A DNA stretch of 64,000 bases from Nocardioides nitrophenolicus (GCF_016907515.1 NZ_JAFBBY010000001.1:2604001-2668000); one strand, 5' to 3'. Shown: positions 35,904-46,195, numbered from the stretch's first letter. Translations and numbers: made by a program. The notes: generated by a model from the letters alone, not told the origin.

Positions 35904-37259
35904 TGGTGCGATCCGTCAGGACATCCCGGACACCTCTCTCAAGACATCCCGGACACCTGAACTCACTCCTCGGGAGGTGCATACACGCCCCCTGATACCT
36001 GACGGTCCATGTCGAAAGCCCGACTGGTGATCACCGCGGTCGCGATCGAAGGACGAACCGTGACCGAGGTCGCCCAGACCTACCAGGTCTCCCGGTCCTG
36101 GATCTACGAGCTCCTGTCCCGCTACCGAACCGAAGGCGACGCCGCCTTCGAACCACGCTCCCGACGCCCGCACACCAGCCCCACTGCGATCGACCAACAC
36201 ACCATCGAACTAATCACCGGCATCCGCAAACAACTCACCCAGTCCGGCCTCGACGCCGGCCCGGACACCATCACCTGGCACCTACGCCACCACCACGACA
36301 TCACGGTGTCAGCCAGCACCATCGCCCGCACCCTGAACCGACAGAGCCTGGTCCAACCCGAACCGAAGAAACGGCCGAAGTCGTCCTACATCCGATTCGA
36401 AGCCGAACAACCGAACGAGACCTGGCAATCCGACTTCACCCACTACCGACTCACCGACGGCACCGACACCGAGATCCTGACCTGGCTCGACGACCACTCC
36501 CGCTACGCACTCCACGTCAGCGCTCACCCGCGGATCACAGGCCGGATCGTGCTCGACACCTTCACCCAAACCGCAGGCCAGCACGCCTACCCCGCATCCG
36601 TGCTCACCGACAACGGCCTCGTCTACACCACCCGCTTCTCAGGCGGACGCGGCGGACGCAACGGCCTCGAAACCGAGCTACAACGACTCAACATCCTGCA
36701 GAAGAACTCCCGGCCCAACCACCCCACCACCTGCGGCAAGGTCGAGCGATTCCAACAGACCATGAAGAACTGGCTCACCGCCCAGCCGAACCAACCCGTC
36801 ACCATCACCGAACTGCAGACCCTGATCGACGCGTTCACCGCCGCCTACAACCACACCCGACTCCACCGATCCCTCGAGCGCCGCGCCACACCCGCCACCG
36901 CATACCAAGCCCGACCGACGGCAGGCCCCACCGCTGACCGCAGCATCGACACCCACCACCGGGTCCTGTCCGACACCGTCGACAAAGACGGGAAGGTCAG
37001 CCTGCGCCTGGCCGGCCGCATGCACCACATCGGCATCGGACGCGAACACACCCGAACCCAGGTCCTCAAACTCGTCGACGGACTCCACGTCCGCGTCATC
37101 AACGCCGCAACCGGAGAACTCCTCCGCGACCTGACCATGGACACCACCCGCGACTACCAGCCACTCGGCCGACCACGCGGACCCAAACCCAGAAAACCCA
37201 GAAGACCGGACCCAAGTTCTGGGTCCGGCCTGTCCGGCATCTCCTGAGAGATCACATGC
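35904..37259 (+). mobile_element. IS481-family insertion sequence at the tRNA-Ala 3' end
   Basis: An element of about 1356 bases with one transposase gene. The terminal inverted repeats are imperfect. The left end reads GATCCGTCAGGACATCCCGG and the right end, inverted, GATCTCTCAGGAGATGCCGG. Both ends are flanked by the 10-base direct repeat GTGGAGCCTA (35894-35903 and 37260-37269), best read as a target-site duplication. The right copy is the 3' end of tRNA-Ala, so the tRNA stays intact. The exact outer ends could shift by about three bases. A hairpin near the right end (CCGGACCCA, loop, TGGGTCCGG) probably terminates transposase transcription. Confidence 0.8.
36009..37247 (+). CDS. IS481-family transposase
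   Basis: A 412-residue DDE transposase. An N-terminal helix-turn-helix (VTEVAQTYQVSRSWIYELL, about 17-36) and a second winged region precede the rve core, with the triad Asp142 (WQSDFTHY), Asp201 (VLTDNG) and Glu245 (GKVERFQ). The reading frame is full length and intact, so the element may still be mobile. The C-terminus is basic (PRGPKPRKPRRPD) and runs through the terminator hairpin into the right inverted repeat. Cut-and-paste or copy mechanisms of this family duplicate a few to about 15 target bases, which fits the 10-base duplication here. Confidence 0.92.
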   Translation: MSKARLVITAVAIEGRTVTEVAQTYQVSRSWIYELLSRYRTEGDAAFEPRSRRPHTSPTAIDQHTIELITGIRKQLTQSGLDAGPDTITWHLRHHHDITVSASTIARTLNRQSLVQPEPKKRPKSSYIRFEAEQPNETWQSDFTHYRLTDGTDTEILTWLDDHSRYALHVSAHPRITGRIVLDTFTQTAGQHAYPASVLTDNGLVYTTRFSGGRGGRNGLETELQRLNILQKNSRPNHPTTCGKVERFQQTMKNWLTAQPNQPVTITELQTLIDAFTAAYNHTRLHRSLERRATPATAYQARPTAGPTADRSIDTHHRVLSDTVDKDGKVSLRLAGRMHHIGIGREHTRTQVLKLVDGLHVRVINAATGELLRDLTMDTTRDYQPLGRPRGPKPRKPRRPDPSSGSGLSGIS

Positions 37260-37260
37260 G

Positions 37261-37333
37261 TGGAGCCTAGGGGACTCGAACCCCTAACCCCCTGCTTGCA
37301 AAGCAGGTGCGCTACCAATTGCGCCAAGGCCCC
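37261..37333 (-). tRNA. tRNA-Ala (TGC anticodon)
   Basis: On the minus strand the cloverleaf reads GGGGCCT acceptor, GGCGCAATTGGTAGCGC D-arm, CCTGC-TTTGCAA-GCAGG anticodon arm with TGC, GTTCGAGTC T-loop and AGGCTCCA. CCA is not encoded. The IS481 element abuts its 3' end. The pairing with tRNA-Ile behind gyrA is conserved in actinobacteria. Confidence 0.95.
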
Positions 37334-37359
37334 TCACTCGGGCGCACCCGAGCATGGAT

Positions 37360-37485
37360 TCAGTTCTTGGGAAGCGTGTCGGTGGCCTCGGCCCAGAGCG
37401 CCTGCTCGGCCTTGCTCTCCTGGAGCTTCTTGCCGGCGATGACGACGCCGAGCAGGCCCAGGACTGCGAGAAGAATCTTCTTCAT
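37360..37485 (-). CDS. DLW-39 family small protein
   Basis: A 41-residue protein: [18 protein letters not shown], then [19 protein letters not shown] and a short tail. The single hydrophobic helix followed by an ALWAEATD motif (DLW in most relatives) matches the DLW-39 family of tiny actinobacterial membrane proteins, always found near gyrA and the tRNA-Ile/tRNA-Ala pair. A GGAGGAG ribosome-binding site lies six bases upstream of the ATG. Its function is not known. The family assignment comes from the motif and conserved position; such short genes are often missed. Confidence 0.85.
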   Translation of the reverse strand: MKKILLAVLGLLGVVIAGKKLQESKAEQALWAEATDTLPKN

Positions 37486-37505
37486 GAACCGCTCCTCCTT
37501 CGAAG

Positions 37506-37539
37506 AAGCCCCGGTCCGCGGTGACCGCGGCCGGGGCTT
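37506..37539 (-). terminator. Strong hairpin between tRNA-Ile and the DLW-39 gene
   Basis: GCCCCGG and CCGCGGT on one side pair with ACCGCGG and CCGGGGC on the other, with one bulged base and a one-base turn, flanked by AA and TT. In the minus direction it is followed by CTTCTTC. It probably ends the tRNA-Ile transcript. Confidence 0.7.
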
Positions 37540-37543
37540 TCCG

Positions 37544-37617
37544 TGGGCCTAAGAGGACTTGAACCTCTGACCCCCACATTATCAGTGTGGTGCTCTAACC
37601 GTCTGAGCTATAGGCCC
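37544..37617 (-). tRNA. tRNA-Ile (GAT anticodon)
   Basis: On the minus strand: GGGCCTA acceptor, TAGCTCAGACGGTTAGAGCA D-arm, CCACA-CTGATAA-TGTGG anticodon arm with GAT, GGTTCAAGTCC T-arm and TAGGCCCA. CCA is not encoded. It lies between the DUF3566 gene and the DLW-39 gene. Confidence 0.95.
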
Positions 37618-37707
37618 GGGTGGCCGGCCGCTCTGGGTGGAAGCCCCGCGGCAGCAAGCCGAGGACAGACACTACCGGAGCGGTGGAGCCGGCGACAAAA
37701 CGGGGCG

Positions 37708-38217
37708 TCAGGCGTCCTCGGCGAGGGTGATCTCGACGCCGCCGAGGAGGGCGGCGGACATGTTGTAGAGGAAGGCGATGAGGGTGGCCGCCGCCGTGAT
37801 CAGTACGACGTCGATCGCGGCCACGAGCATCGTGAAGCCGAGGACGCGGCTGGTGCCGACGTAGTCCTCGATCCGGAAGGAGGCGACGTCCTGGCCGCCG
37901 ATGCCCTCCTGGATCGTGGAGTTGATCGAGTCCCAGACGCCGGCGGCGCCGAGGACCTGCCAGACCATCGCGACCGACACGACGGTGACGACGGCGAAGG
38001 CGATGGACAGCAGGAAGGACGTCTTCATCACCGACCAGGGGTCGACCCGGGTGAGACGGAGGCGGGCCCGGCGGGGGGTGCGGCCCCGCGCCGCCGGACC
38101 AGGTACGCCGGGTGCCACCGCCGGGGGGACCGGACCGTTGGGCGCCGAGGGCGCACCGGCGGGGCGGCCTGCGGCGGCCGCCGGCCGGACTACCGTGTCC
38201 TCGACGCGCTCGGTCAT
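37708..38217 (-). CDS. DUF3566 transmembrane protein
   Basis: A 169-residue membrane protein of the DUF3566 family (the M. tuberculosis Rv0007 position). It has a proline/alanine-rich cytoplasmic N-terminus (about 1-50), a basic segment RTPRRARLRLTRVDPWSVMK and two membrane helices (SFLLSIAFAVVTVVSVAMVW and near 130-150). The start codon overlaps the gyrA stop by one base (TGATG), so it is co-translated with gyrase. The family is conserved after gyrA in actinobacteria; related proteins are linked to cell-envelope or division functions, but no clear mechanism is known. Confidence 0.88.
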   Translation of the reverse strand: MTERVEDTVVRPAAAAGRPAGAPSAPNGPVPPAVAPGVPGPAARGRTPRRARLRLTRVDPWSVMKTSFLLSIAFAVVTVVSVAMVWQVLGAAGVWDSINSTIQEGIGGQDVASFRIEDYVGTSRVLGFTMLVAAIDVVLITAAATLIAFLYNMSAALLGGVEITLAEDA

Positions 38218-40916
38218 CAGCTCTCACTCTCCCCGTCGGCCTCGGTCGTGCCCTCGGACCCCTCGATTGTGGCATCCGGAGCCTGAACCGGCGATTCCGT
38301 CGAGCCCTCACCGGCGCTCACGGCACCCTCAGCCGCACCGTCAGCCGCACCGTCAGCGGCACCCTCGACGGCGCCTTCCTCGGTGCCCTCCTCGTCGGCC
38401 TCCTTGGCCTCGACCGAGCGGGCGACGACCGCGACGGCGTCCCCCTTCTTCGGGCTGACGAACTTCACGCCCTGGGTGGCGCGGCCGGTTGGGCGGAAGT
38501 CGTCGTTGATGGGGCTGCGGACGACCTGGCCGGACTGGGTGATGGAGAGGATCTCGTCGCCGTCGACGACGATGAAGGCGCCGACGAGGGAGCCGCGCTC
38601 CTCGTTCTCGAGCTTCATCGCCTTGACGCCGAGGCCGCCGCGGCCCTGGATCTTGTACTCGGAGATCCGGGTGCGCTTGGCGTAGCCCCCGTCGGTGATG
38701 GTGAACACGTACTGGATGTTCTCGTCGCTCTCCTCCTGCGCGGCGTCGGCGGCGCGGATCACGGTGAGCGAGAGGACGGCGTCGCCGTCGCGGAACTTCA
38801 TGCCGGTGACGCCGGAGGTGGCCCGGCCCATCGGGCGCAGCTGGTCGTCGTCGGCGCCGAAGCGGATCGACTGGCCCTTGCGGGAGACCAGCAGGATCGA
38901 GTCGTCGCTGCTGACCAGCTCGGCGCCGATCAGCTCGTCGTCGTCGTCGCGGAAGTTGATCGCGATGACGCCGGCCTGGCGCGGGCTGTTGTAGTCGCCG
39001 AGGCGGGTCTTCTTGACCAGGCCCTTCTTGGTCGCGAGGACGAGGTACGGCGCCTGCTCGTAGTCGCGGATCGCCAGCACCTGGGCGATCGACTCGTCGG
39101 GCTGGAAGGACAGCAGGCCGGCGACGTGGCCGCCCTTGGCGTCGCGGGAGGCCTCGGGCAGGTTGTAGACCTTGGTGCGGTAGACCCGGCCGGCGGTGGT
39201 GAAGAACAGCAGCCAGTGGTGGGAGGTGGTCGAGATGAAGTGGTCGACCACGTCGTCGCCGCGCAGCGAGGCGCCGCGCACGCCCTTCCCGCCGCGCTTC
39301 TGGGTGCGGTACTGGTCGGCGCGGGTGCGCTTGGCGTAGCCGCCGCGGGTGATCGAGACGACCTGGTCGTCGTCGGGGATCAGGTCCTCCATGGACATGT
39401 CGCCGGCGGCCGCGATGATCTGGGTACGCCGGTCGTCGCCGTACTTCTCGACGATCTCGCCGAGCTCGTCGATGACGATCTGCCGCTGGCGGGCGACATT
39501 GGCGAGGATGTCCTTGAAGTCGGCGATCTTGAGCTCGATCTCGGCGAGGTCGTCGATGATCCGCTGCCGCTGCAGGGCGGCGAGCCGGCGCAGCTGCATC
39601 TCGAGGATCGCGTCGGCCTGGATCTCGTCGACGTCGAGGAGCTCCATCAGGCCCTCGCGGGCCTCGGCCACGTCGGGCGAGCGCCGGATGAGGGCGATCA
39701 CCTCGTCGAGCATGTCGAGCGCCTTGACCAGGCCACGCAGGATGTGGGCCCGCTTCTCGGCCTCGCGCAGGCGGTACTCGGTACGACGCCGGATGACCTC
39801 GATCTGGTGCTCGATCCAGTTGCTGATGAACTGGTCGACCGACAGCGTCCGGGGTACGCCGTCGACCAGGGCCAGCATGTTGGCCGAGAAGTTGGTCTGC
39901 AGCTCGGTGTGCTTGAGCAGGTTGTTGAGCACGACCCGCGCGACCGCGTCGCGCTTGAGGACGACGACGATCCGCTGGCCCACGCGCGAGGAGGTCTCGT
40001 TGCGGACGTCGCTGATGCCCTGCACCTTGCCGGCGTCGGCGAGCTCGGCGATCTTCACCAGCAGGTTGTCGGGGTTGACCATGTAGGGCAGGTCGGTGAT
40101 GACCAGCACGGTGCGGCCCGACTTGTCCTCGTCGACCTCGATGATCGCGCGCTGGGTGATCGAGCCGCGGCCGGTGCGGTAGGCCTGCTCGATGCCCTCG
40201 CGGCCCACGATGAGCGCGCCGTTGGGGAAGTCGGGGCCCTTGATCCGCTCGATGAGCGCGTCCTGCAGCTCCTCGCGGGTGGCGTCGGGGTGCTCGAGCG
40301 CCCAGATGGCGCCGTCGGCGACCTCGCGCAGGTTGTGGGGCGGGATGTTGGTGGCCATGCCGACCGCGATGCCGGCGCTGCCGTTGACCAGCAGGTTGGG
40401 GAACCGGGCCGGCAGGATCGTCGGCTCCTCGGTCTTGCCGTCGTAGTTCGGGGTCATGTCGACGGTGTCCTCGTCGATGTCCCGGACCATCTCCATGGCC
40501 AGCGGCGCCATCCGGCACTCGGTGTACCGCATCGCGGCGGCCGGGTCGTTGCCCGGCGAGCCGAAGTTGCCCTGCCCGGCGACCAGCGGGTTGCGCATCA
40601 CCCACGGCTGCGCGAGGCGGACCAGGGTGTCGTAGATCGCCGAGTCGCCGTGGGGGTGGTAGTTACCCATCACGTCGCCGACGACGCGGGCGCACTTGTT
40701 GAACCCGCGGTCGGGGCGGTAGCCGCCGTCGTACATGGCGTAGAGGACCCGGCGGTGCACCGGCTTGAGCCCGTCGCGTACGTCGGGCAGCGCCCGGCCG
40801 ACGATGACCGCCATGGCGTAGTCGATGTAGGAGCGCTTCATCGACTCCTGGAGGTCGACCGGCTGGACCCGGCCGCCGCCGGTGCCGTCGCCGAGGTTGC
40901 TCTGCGTCTCAGTCAC
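38217..40916 (-). CDS. gyrA: DNA gyrase subunit A
   Basis: An 899-residue GyrA, which cuts and rejoins DNA to introduce negative supercoils. The active-site tyrosine is Tyr131 in AMRYTECRM. The quinolone-determining stretch [17 protein letters not shown] carries Ser92 and Asp96, the susceptible-type residues by E. coli comparison. The GyrA-box QKRGGKGV starts the six-bladed C-terminal domain. The tail (after about 850) is a low-complexity Glu/Ala/Gly repeat region rich in [15 protein letters not shown], longer than in many relatives. It lies 51 bases after gyrB and overlaps the DUF3566 gene. Confidence 0.97.
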   Translation of the reverse strand: MTETQSNLGDGTGGGRVQPVDLQESMKRSYIDYAMAVIVGRALPDVRDGLKPVHRRVLYAMYDGGYRPDRGFNKCARVVGDVMGNYHPHGDSAIYDTLVRLAQPWVMRNPLVAGQGNFGSPGNDPAAAMRYTECRMAPLAMEMVRDIDEDTVDMTPNYDGKTEEPTILPARFPNLLVNGSAGIAVGMATNIPPHNLREVADGAIWALEHPDATREELQDALIERIKGPDFPNGALIVGREGIEQAYRTGRGSITQRAIIEVDEDKSGRTVLVITDLPYMVNPDNLLVKIAELADAGKVQGISDVRNETSSRVGQRIVVVLKRDAVARVVLNNLLKHTELQTNFSANMLALVDGVPRTLSVDQFISNWIEHQIEVIRRRTEYRLREAEKRAHILRGLVKALDMLDEVIALIRRSPDVAEAREGLMELLDVDEIQADAILEMQLRRLAALQRQRIIDDLAEIELKIADFKDILANVARQRQIVIDELGEIVEKYGDDRRTQIIAAAGDMSMEDLIPDDDQVVSITRGGYAKRTRADQYRTQKRGGKGVRGASLRGDDVVDHFISTTSHHWLLFFTTAGRVYRTKVYNLPEASRDAKGGHVAGLLSFQPDESIAQVLAIRDYEQAPYLVLATKKGLVKKTRLGDYNSPRQAGVIAINFRDDDDELIGAELVSSDDSILLVSRKGQSIRFGADDDQLRPMGRATSGVTGMKFRDGDAVLSLTVIRAADAAQEESDENIQYVFTITDGGYAKRTRISEYKIQGRGGLGVKAMKLENEERGSLVGAFIVVDGDEILSITQSGQVVRSPINDDFRPTGRATQGVKFVSPKKGDAVAVVARSVEAKEADEEGTEEGAVEGAADGAADGAAEGAVSAGEGSTESPVQAPDATIEGSEGTTEADGESES

Positions 40917-40967
40917 GATTGCTCTTTCTGGTGTCGTCTATCGAAATCTAGGAACGGAGCTAGAGAC

Positions 40968-43082
40968 CTAGATATCGAGGAATCGGACGTCCTTGGCGTT
41001 GCGCTGGATGAAGGAGCGGCGCTGCTCGACGTCCTCGCCCATCAGGATCGAGAAGATCTCGTCGGCCTGCGCCGCGTCCTCGAGGGTGACCTGCAGCAGC
41101 ACCCGCTGGTCGGGGTCGAGCGTGGTCTCCCACAGCTCGTCGGCGTTCATCTCACCGAGACCCTTGTAGCGCTGGATGGGGGCTTCCTTCGGGAGCTTCT
41201 TGCCCTGCTCGAGGCCGTCGCGCATCACCGCGTCGCGCTCGGCGTCGGAGTAGACGTACTCGTGCTCGTGGGGCTTGTTCCACTTGATCCGGTACAGCGG
41301 CGGCTGGGCAAGGTAGACGTGGCCGGCGTCGATCAGCGGCCGCATGAAGCGGAACAGCAGGGTCAGCAGCAGCGTGTTGATGTGGTGGCCGTCGACGTCG
41401 GCGTCGGCCATCAGCACGATCTTGTGGTAGCGCAGCTTGTCGATGTCGAACTCTTCATGCACGCCCGTGCCGAGCGCGGAGATGATCGCCTGGACCTCCT
41501 GGTTGGCCAGGACCTTGTCGATGCGCGCCTTCTCGACGTTGAGGATCTTGCCGCGGATCGGGAGGATCGCCTGGATCCGGTTGTCGCGGCCCATGACCGC
41601 CGAGCCGCCCGCCGAGTCGCCCTCGACGATGAAGACCTCGCACTCCTCGGGGCTGCGGGAGGAGCAGTCGCGGAGCTTGCCGGGCAGGCCGCCGCCGCCG
41701 AGCAGGCCCTTGCGGTTGCGGGCCAGGTCGCGCGCCTTGCGGGCCGCGATCCGGGCGGTCGCCGCGGCCTGCGCCTTGCGGATGACCTCCTTGCCCTCGT
41801 TGGGGTTCTGCTCGAGCCAGGCGCCGAGCTGGTCGTTGACGACCGACTGGACGAAGCCCTTGGCCTCGGTGTTGCCGAGCTTGGCCTTGGTCTGGCCCTC
41901 GAACTGGGGGTTGGAGATCTTCAGGCTGATGATCGCGGTGAGACCCTCGCGGATGTCGTCGCCGGTGAGCCGGTCCTCCTTCTTCTTGATCAGCCCCCAC
42001 TCCTCGCCCCACCGGTTGATCAGGGAGGTGAGCGCGGCGCGGAAGCCCTCCTCGTGGGTGCCGCCCTCGGGGGTGTTGATCGTGTTGGCGAAGGTGTGCA
42101 CCGACTCGTTGTACGACGACACCTGCCACTGCATGGCGAGCTCGAGGCTCATCGGGTTGGGGACGTCGTCGCCCGTGTCGGCCTCGGCCGCGATGATCGA
42201 GCTGACCGTGGTCTTGTTGCGGTTGAGGAAGTCGACGTAGTCGGCCAGGCCGCGCTCGTACTGGAAGACCTGCTCCAGCGCCTTGTGCCCGTCGACGTCG
42301 ACGGCGTGGACCTCCGAGGCGGAGGTGGCGACGCCGGCGGCCTCGTCGACGGTGCCGTCCTCGACCGCGTCGGCGAGTCCCTCGGCCTTGGGCCGGGCGT
42401 CGCGCAGCTCGATGCGCAGGCCCTTGTTGAGGAAGGCCATCTCGCGGAACCGGGTGGAGATCGTCTCGAGGTTGTAGTCGGTGGTCTCGAAGATCTCGGG
42501 CGAGGCGGACCAGGTGACGGTCGTGCCGGTGCGCTCGTCGTCCTCGAGGGGACGCACCTGGCGCAGGTCGTAGTCGGGGACGCCGAGGGAGAAGTCCTGC
42601 TCCCACAGGTAGCCGCGGTTCTTGATCTCCAGGCGCAGGCTGGTCGAGAGCGCGTTGACCACCGACGAGCCGACGCCGTGGAGGCCACCGGAGACCTTGT
42701 AGCCGCCGCCGCCGAACTTGCCGCCGGCGTGGAGCACGGTCAGCGCGAGGGTCGCGGCCGGCAGCTCCTGGCCCGGGGCGGTGTCGGTGGGGATGCCGCG
42801 GCCGTTGTCGGACACGCTGACCGAGCCGTCGGCGTTGAGCGTCACCTTGATCGTGTCGCAGTAGCCGGCCAGCGCCTCGTCGACCGCGTTGTCGACGATC
42901 TCCCAGATCAGGTGGTGGAGTCCGCGCTCGCCGGTGGAGCCGATGTACATGCCGGGCCGCTTGCGGACCGCCTCGAGGCCTTCGAGGACCTGGATCGCCG
43001 AGGCGTCGTAGTCGCCCATCTCGGCGGGGACCTGGGACTCGACCTCGGGGGACTGGTCGTCAGTGGACACGCGGGACCTCAT
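40968..43082 (-). CDS. gyrB: DNA gyrase subunit B
   Basis: A 704-residue GyrB, the ATPase partner of GyrA. It has a GHKL ATP-binding domain ([13 protein letters not shown], then [13 protein letters not shown]), a transducer domain, TOPRIM residues in [12 protein letters not shown] and DADVDGHHI, and a C-terminal [10 protein letters not shown] motif. I give the ATG at 43082; a GTG five codons later (STDDQSP) is possible. It is transcribed towards gyrA. A 213-base gap without genes separates it from the DUF721 gene upstream and should contain the gyrase promoter. Confidence 0.97.
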   Translation of the reverse strand: MRSRVSTDDQSPEVESQVPAEMGDYDASAIQVLEGLEAVRKRPGMYIGSTGERGLHHLIWEIVDNAVDEALAGYCDTIKVTLNADGSVSVSDNGRGIPTDTAPGQELPAATLALTVLHAGGKFGGGGYKVSGGLHGVGSSVVNALSTSLRLEIKNRGYLWEQDFSLGVPDYDLRQVRPLEDDERTGTTVTWSASPEIFETTDYNLETISTRFREMAFLNKGLRIELRDARPKAEGLADAVEDGTVDEAAGVATSASEVHAVDVDGHKALEQVFQYERGLADYVDFLNRNKTTVSSIIAAEADTGDDVPNPMSLELAMQWQVSSYNESVHTFANTINTPEGGTHEEGFRAALTSLINRWGEEWGLIKKKEDRLTGDDIREGLTAIISLKISNPQFEGQTKAKLGNTEAKGFVQSVVNDQLGAWLEQNPNEGKEVIRKAQAAATARIAARKARDLARNRKGLLGGGGLPGKLRDCSSRSPEECEVFIVEGDSAGGSAVMGRDNRIQAILPIRGKILNVEKARIDKVLANQEVQAIISALGTGVHEEFDIDKLRYHKIVLMADADVDGHHINTLLLTLLFRFMRPLIDAGHVYLAQPPLYRIKWNKPHEHEYVYSDAERDAVMRDGLEQGKKLPKEAPIQRYKGLGEMNADELWETTLDPDQRVLLQVTLEDAAQADEIFSILMGEDVEQRRSFIQRNAKDVRFLDI

Positions 43083-43295
43083 TCACTTGAAGGCATGGCG
43101 AAGGCCGAGTCAGGCGTCCCGAGACGCGTTCCCGGCCGATAACCCATTCTAGCCTTCTGAGCGCTTCAGGACACGTGTCGCGGCCCGGTCTGGGGACAAC
43201 AGCAGGTGAAAACGGGCCGCAGACGGCCCAGAAACGGCGATCGGAGCGCCGAACAGGGGGGGCGATGAGCCCCGGTACGTCGCCGACCGTCCCGA

Positions 43296-43868
43296 TCAGC
43301 CGTAGGTGTCGCGCGGCCCGCGGCTGCCCGGGGCCTTGCGGCGGCCGTGCTTCCAGCTCGGCGCGTGCGGCCCGAGCACCTCTACGACGGTGACGGTGCC
43401 GTCGCCCAGCTCCTCGTTGAGCCGCCGGACGACGGTCGCCGCCAACAGCTTGAGCTGGGTGGCCCAGGCGGTCGAGTCGGTGCGGACCACGAGGGTGCCG
43501 TCGGTCAGCGACTCCGGGGTGCTGTGCGCGCCGATCTCGGGCCCGACGATCTCGGCCCAGCGCGCGAAGACGCCCCGCACCTGGAGGTCGAGCCCCCAGC
43601 CGCGGCCGTCGATCAGCCGGCCGATCTCGCTGCCGAGCCCCTGGGGGTCGCGGCCGTCGGGATGGGCGCCGCTCAGCTGCGGCTCGTCGCGGCTGCCGCG
43701 GCGCCGGAAGAGGCCGCCGCTCTTGCCGGGGTTGACCCGCGGCAGCCGGCGCGCGGGCGTCGTACTCGACCCGGCGGTGCCGAGCGTCAGCGCCCGCGCC
43801 AGGTCGAGCCCGTCGGGACGGTGCTCCTCGGGCTGCTCCTCCTCGGGCTGCTCCGGCTGCTCAGGCAC
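43296..43868 (-). CDS. DUF721/DciA-family protein
   Basis: A 190-residue protein with the DUF721/DciA core in its C-terminal half ([20 protein letters not shown], then [17 protein letters not shown] and [10 protein letters not shown]). DciA proteins help load the replicative helicase DnaB and, in mycobacteria and relatives, sit directly after recF. The N-terminal 90 residues are disordered and Glu/Pro-rich. Its start lies 8 bases inside the recF end, so it is coupled to recF. The helicase-loading role is established for the family in other bacteria and inferred here. Confidence 0.85.
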   Translation of the reverse strand: MPEQPEQPEEEQPEEHRPDGLDLARALTLGTAGSSTTPARRLPRVNPGKSGGLFRRRGSRDEPQLSGAHPDGRDPQGLGSEIGRLIDGRGWGLDLQVRGVFARWAEIVGPEIGAHSTPESLTDGTLVVRTDSTAWATQLKLLAATVVRRLNEELGDGTVTVVEVLGPHAPSWKHGRRKAPGSRGPRDTYG

Positions 43869-44982
43869 GGGTCACCTCCCCCGCCGCGACGTGGAAGGTC
43901 GCCCCCGCCAGCTCCGCGGGTACGTCGGCCGGCACCGCCGCGGTGACCAGCACCTGCTCGGCGCCCGCCACCAGCGACGCGAGCTGCACCCGCCGCTCGG
44001 TGTCGAGCTCGGCGAAGACGTCGTCGAGGACCAGGATCGGGTCGTCGCCGTCGGCCCGCAGCAGGTCGTAGGAAGCGAGCCGCAGCGCCAGCGCGAAGGA
44101 CCACGACTCGCCGTGGCTGGCGTAGCCGCGCACCGGCAGCCGCTGGTCGTCGCCCGGGCCGAGGGTGAGCAGCAGGTCGTCGCGGTGCGGGCCGACCAGG
44201 GTCACGCCGCGGCCGATCTCGTCGGCCTGGCGCCGCTCGAGCTCGGCCCGGAAGGCCTCGGGCGTCGGCTCGGACACGGTCGGCTGGTACTCGATCCGGG
44301 CGTCGTCGCGCGAGGCGCCGCGCGCCACGGCCTCGTAGGCCTTCCCGACGTAGGGCGCCAGGTCGGCGCTGAGCGCGAGCCGGGCGGCGAGCAGCTCGGT
44401 GCCGGTGGCGACCAGGTGGTCGTCCCAGACCGCCAGCGTGGCGAGCGCGGCCTCGCGGCTGGACCCGCGGGCGGCGTACAGCGTCTTCAGCAGGGTGTTG
44501 CGCTGCTTGAGCACCCGCTCGTGGTCGGCGATCAGGCCGGCGTAGCGGGGCGTGCGCAGCACCAGCAGGTCGTCGAGGAAGCGCCGCCGGCCGCCGGGGT
44601 CGCCCTTGACCAGGGCCAGGTCCTCGGGGCTGAAGACGACGGTGCGCACGATCCCGGCGAGCTCGCGCACCCGCGGCAGCGGCGAGCGGTTGATCCGCGC
44701 CCGGTTGGCCTTGCCGGGGTTGAGCTCGACCTCGAGCACGGCGGTGCGGCCCTCGCGGACCACGGCCGCGCGGATGATCGCCTGGTCGGCGCCCGCGCGG
44801 ATCAGCGGGGCGTCGGTGGCGACCCGGTGGGAGGACAGCCGGGAGAGGTAGTCGACCGCCTCGACCAGGTTGGTCTTGCCCTGACCGTTGCGCCCGACGA
44901 AGGCGGTGACGCCCGGTTCGAGCTCGACGTCGACGTCGGCGTAGGACCGGAAGTCGTGCAGGCTCAGCCGTGCGACGTGCAC
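43861..44982 (-). CDS. recF: DNA replication/repair protein RecF
   Basis: A 373-residue SMC-like ATPase that helps load RecA at single-strand gaps. It starts [20 protein letters not shown], then Walker [11 protein letters not shown], and has the RecF signature near the C-terminus ([19 protein letters not shown], with Walker [13 protein letters not shown]). I chose the GTG at 44982, with GGAGGTGGAGG just upstream; a frame opening at 45096 adds sequence unlike RecF. The usual order dnaA-dnaN-gnd-recF is kept, though two small plus-strand genes and a non-coding stretch separate it from gnd. Confidence 0.95.
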   Translation of the reverse strand: MHVARLSLHDFRSYADVDVELEPGVTAFVGRNGQGKTNLVEAVDYLSRLSSHRVATDAPLIRAGADQAIIRAAVVREGRTAVLEVELNPGKANRARINRSPLPRVRELAGIVRTVVFSPEDLALVKGDPGGRRRFLDDLLVLRTPRYAGLIADHERVLKQRNTLLKTLYAARGSSREAALATLAVWDDHLVATGTELLAARLALSADLAPYVGKAYEAVARGASRDDARIEYQPTVSEPTPEAFRAELERRQADEIGRGVTLVGPHRDDLLLTLGPGDDQRLPVRGYASHGESWSFALALRLASYDLLRADGDDPILVLDDVFAELDTERRVQLASLVAGAEQVLVTAAVPADVPAELAGATFHVAAGEVTRA

Positions 44983-45079
44983 GCCTCCACCTCCCTCGAT
45001 CCGCTCACGTGACGATTCTCCCCCGAACCCGGCCCCGAAGGGGGTTTCGGCGGCGCCGCAAAACCCTAGGCTGACCCGC

Positions 45080-45565
45080 ATGACGCAACCACCCAACCCT
45101 CCCTACGGCGCTCCCGACCCCTACGGCCAGCAGCCGCCGCAGCAGCCCCCCGCCTACGGCTACGGCGCGCCCGGCGGCCAGCCGGGCTACGGCGCCCCCA
45201 CCGGCGGCCCGTTCTTCATCAACTACCTCGGCCAGGAGCAGGGCCCGATCGAGTTCGGCCAGCTCGCCCAGATGGCGGTCACCGGCCAGCTCAAGGCCGA
45301 CACCGCGGTCCGTTCGGCCGACAGTCAGCAGTACGTGCTCGCCAAGGACGTGCCCGGGCTGTTCTCCGACAAGGAGTGGGTGATGACGCTGATCTTCACC
45401 TGGCTCCTCGGCGGACTCGGCATCGACCGCTTCTACCTGGGCTACACCGGCCTCGGCATCGCCAAGCTGCTCACCTGCGGCGGCCTCGGCATCTGGTCGC
45501 TCATCGACGCGATCCTGGTGACCCTGCGCAAGGTGCCGGACGCCCAGGGCCGGCCGCTGCGCTGA
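45080..45565 (+). CDS. GYF_2 and TM2 domain membrane protein
   Basis: A 161-residue protein in three parts: a Pro/Tyr/Gly-rich disordered N-terminus (about 1-45), a GYF_2-like domain ([20 protein letters not shown]) and a C-terminal TM2 domain with two membrane helices ([18 protein letters not shown] and the [16 protein letters not shown] segment). TM2 domains occur in many small membrane proteins of uncertain role. It runs opposite to recF and is followed eight bases later by a DUF2752 gene, so the pair is likely one transcript inserted in the recF-gnd interval. Confidence 0.85.
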   Translation: MTQPPNPPYGAPDPYGQQPPQQPPAYGYGAPGGQPGYGAPTGGPFFINYLGQEQGPIEFGQLAQMAVTGQLKADTAVRSADSQQYVLAKDVPGLFSDKEWVMTLIFTWLLGGLGIDRFYLGYTGLGIAKLLTCGGLGIWSLIDAILVTLRKVPDAQGRPLR

Positions 45566-45573
45566 CCCGCACC

Positions 45574-45984
45574 ATGACCACCACCGACGCGCCGGCGACC
45601 CGGCGGCCGACGAGCTCGGAGCTCGTCGCGGCCGCCGGCGTCGTCGCGCTCGGGGTCAGCGCGCTGCTGCCGGTCGACCACATCGAGGACGGGCCGGTCA
45701 TCTGCCCGTTCCGCCGGCTGACCGGACTGCCCTGTCCCGGCTGCGGCCTGACCCGGTCGTGGACCTATCTCACCCACGGCTGGTGGCAGGACTCCCTGCA
45801 GGCCCATCCGTTCGGGCCGCTGCTCGCGCTCGTCGCGGTCCTCCTCGCCGTCGCGGTGGTGCGGGCGCGGGTCCGACGTACCCCACCGCCGTCCCTGGAC
45901 CGCCTGGTCCGCCACCCGGTCTCGGTCGCCGTGATCGTGGTCTGGCTGGGCTGGGCCGTGGTCCGCGCGGTGCTCGCGCTCTGA
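45574..45984 (+). CDS. DUF2752 membrane protein
   Basis: A 136-residue membrane protein with the DUF2752 signature CPFRRLTGLPCPGCGLTRS (Cys-rich motif CPxCGLTRS) and about three membrane helices. The family is common and of unknown function; it is often encoded near TM2-domain proteins, as here. The ATG at 45574 follows the TM2 gene stop by eight bases. Confidence 0.85.
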   Translation: MTTTDAPATRRPTSSELVAAAGVVALGVSALLPVDHIEDGPVICPFRRLTGLPCPGCGLTRSWTYLTHGWWQDSLQAHPFGPLLALVAVLLAVAVVRARVRRTPPPSLDRLVRHPVSVAVIVVWLGWAVVRAVLAL

Positions 45985-46079
45985 CGCCTGCTCAGGGCGG
46001 GTTGGGAGAGCGGGTCGGTCCTGGGCGCTGCCTGGTCGGGTGCCCGCCGTGCCGGCTCCGCTGCTGGGCACCGCTCCAC

Positions 46080-46195
46080 CGCTGTAACACGTTGTTCGCT
46101 GCCCTACCCGACGCCAGACGTCGCGGGAAGGGTGCTGTGCGGGTCGGCTACAGCCGAGGCGGGTCCGGAACAGCGGCGGACAACGTGTTACAGCG
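46080..46195. repeat. Long inverted repeat between convergent genes
   Basis: The arms CGCTGTAACACGTTGTTCGCTG (46080-46101) and the inverted copy CAGCGGCGGACAACGTGTTACAGCG (46171-46195) match at about 20 of 22 positions around a 70-base spacer. A small hairpin (TCGGCTACAGCCGA) lies inside. It sits in the 292-base gap between DUF2752 and gnd, which holds no gene. It may be a terminator, a paired protein-binding site or a miniature element. Confidence 0.65.

Noticed and set aside
35894..37269. Island attachment sites formed by integrase at tRNA-Ala
   Set aside because: The 10-base repeats flank only the IS, no integrase gene is present and no third copy is found at the left end of the island.
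38112..43142. A 1676-codon open frame antisense to gyrA and gyrB
   Set aside because: It is a high-GC mirror frame of two well-conserved genes and shows no domain of its own.
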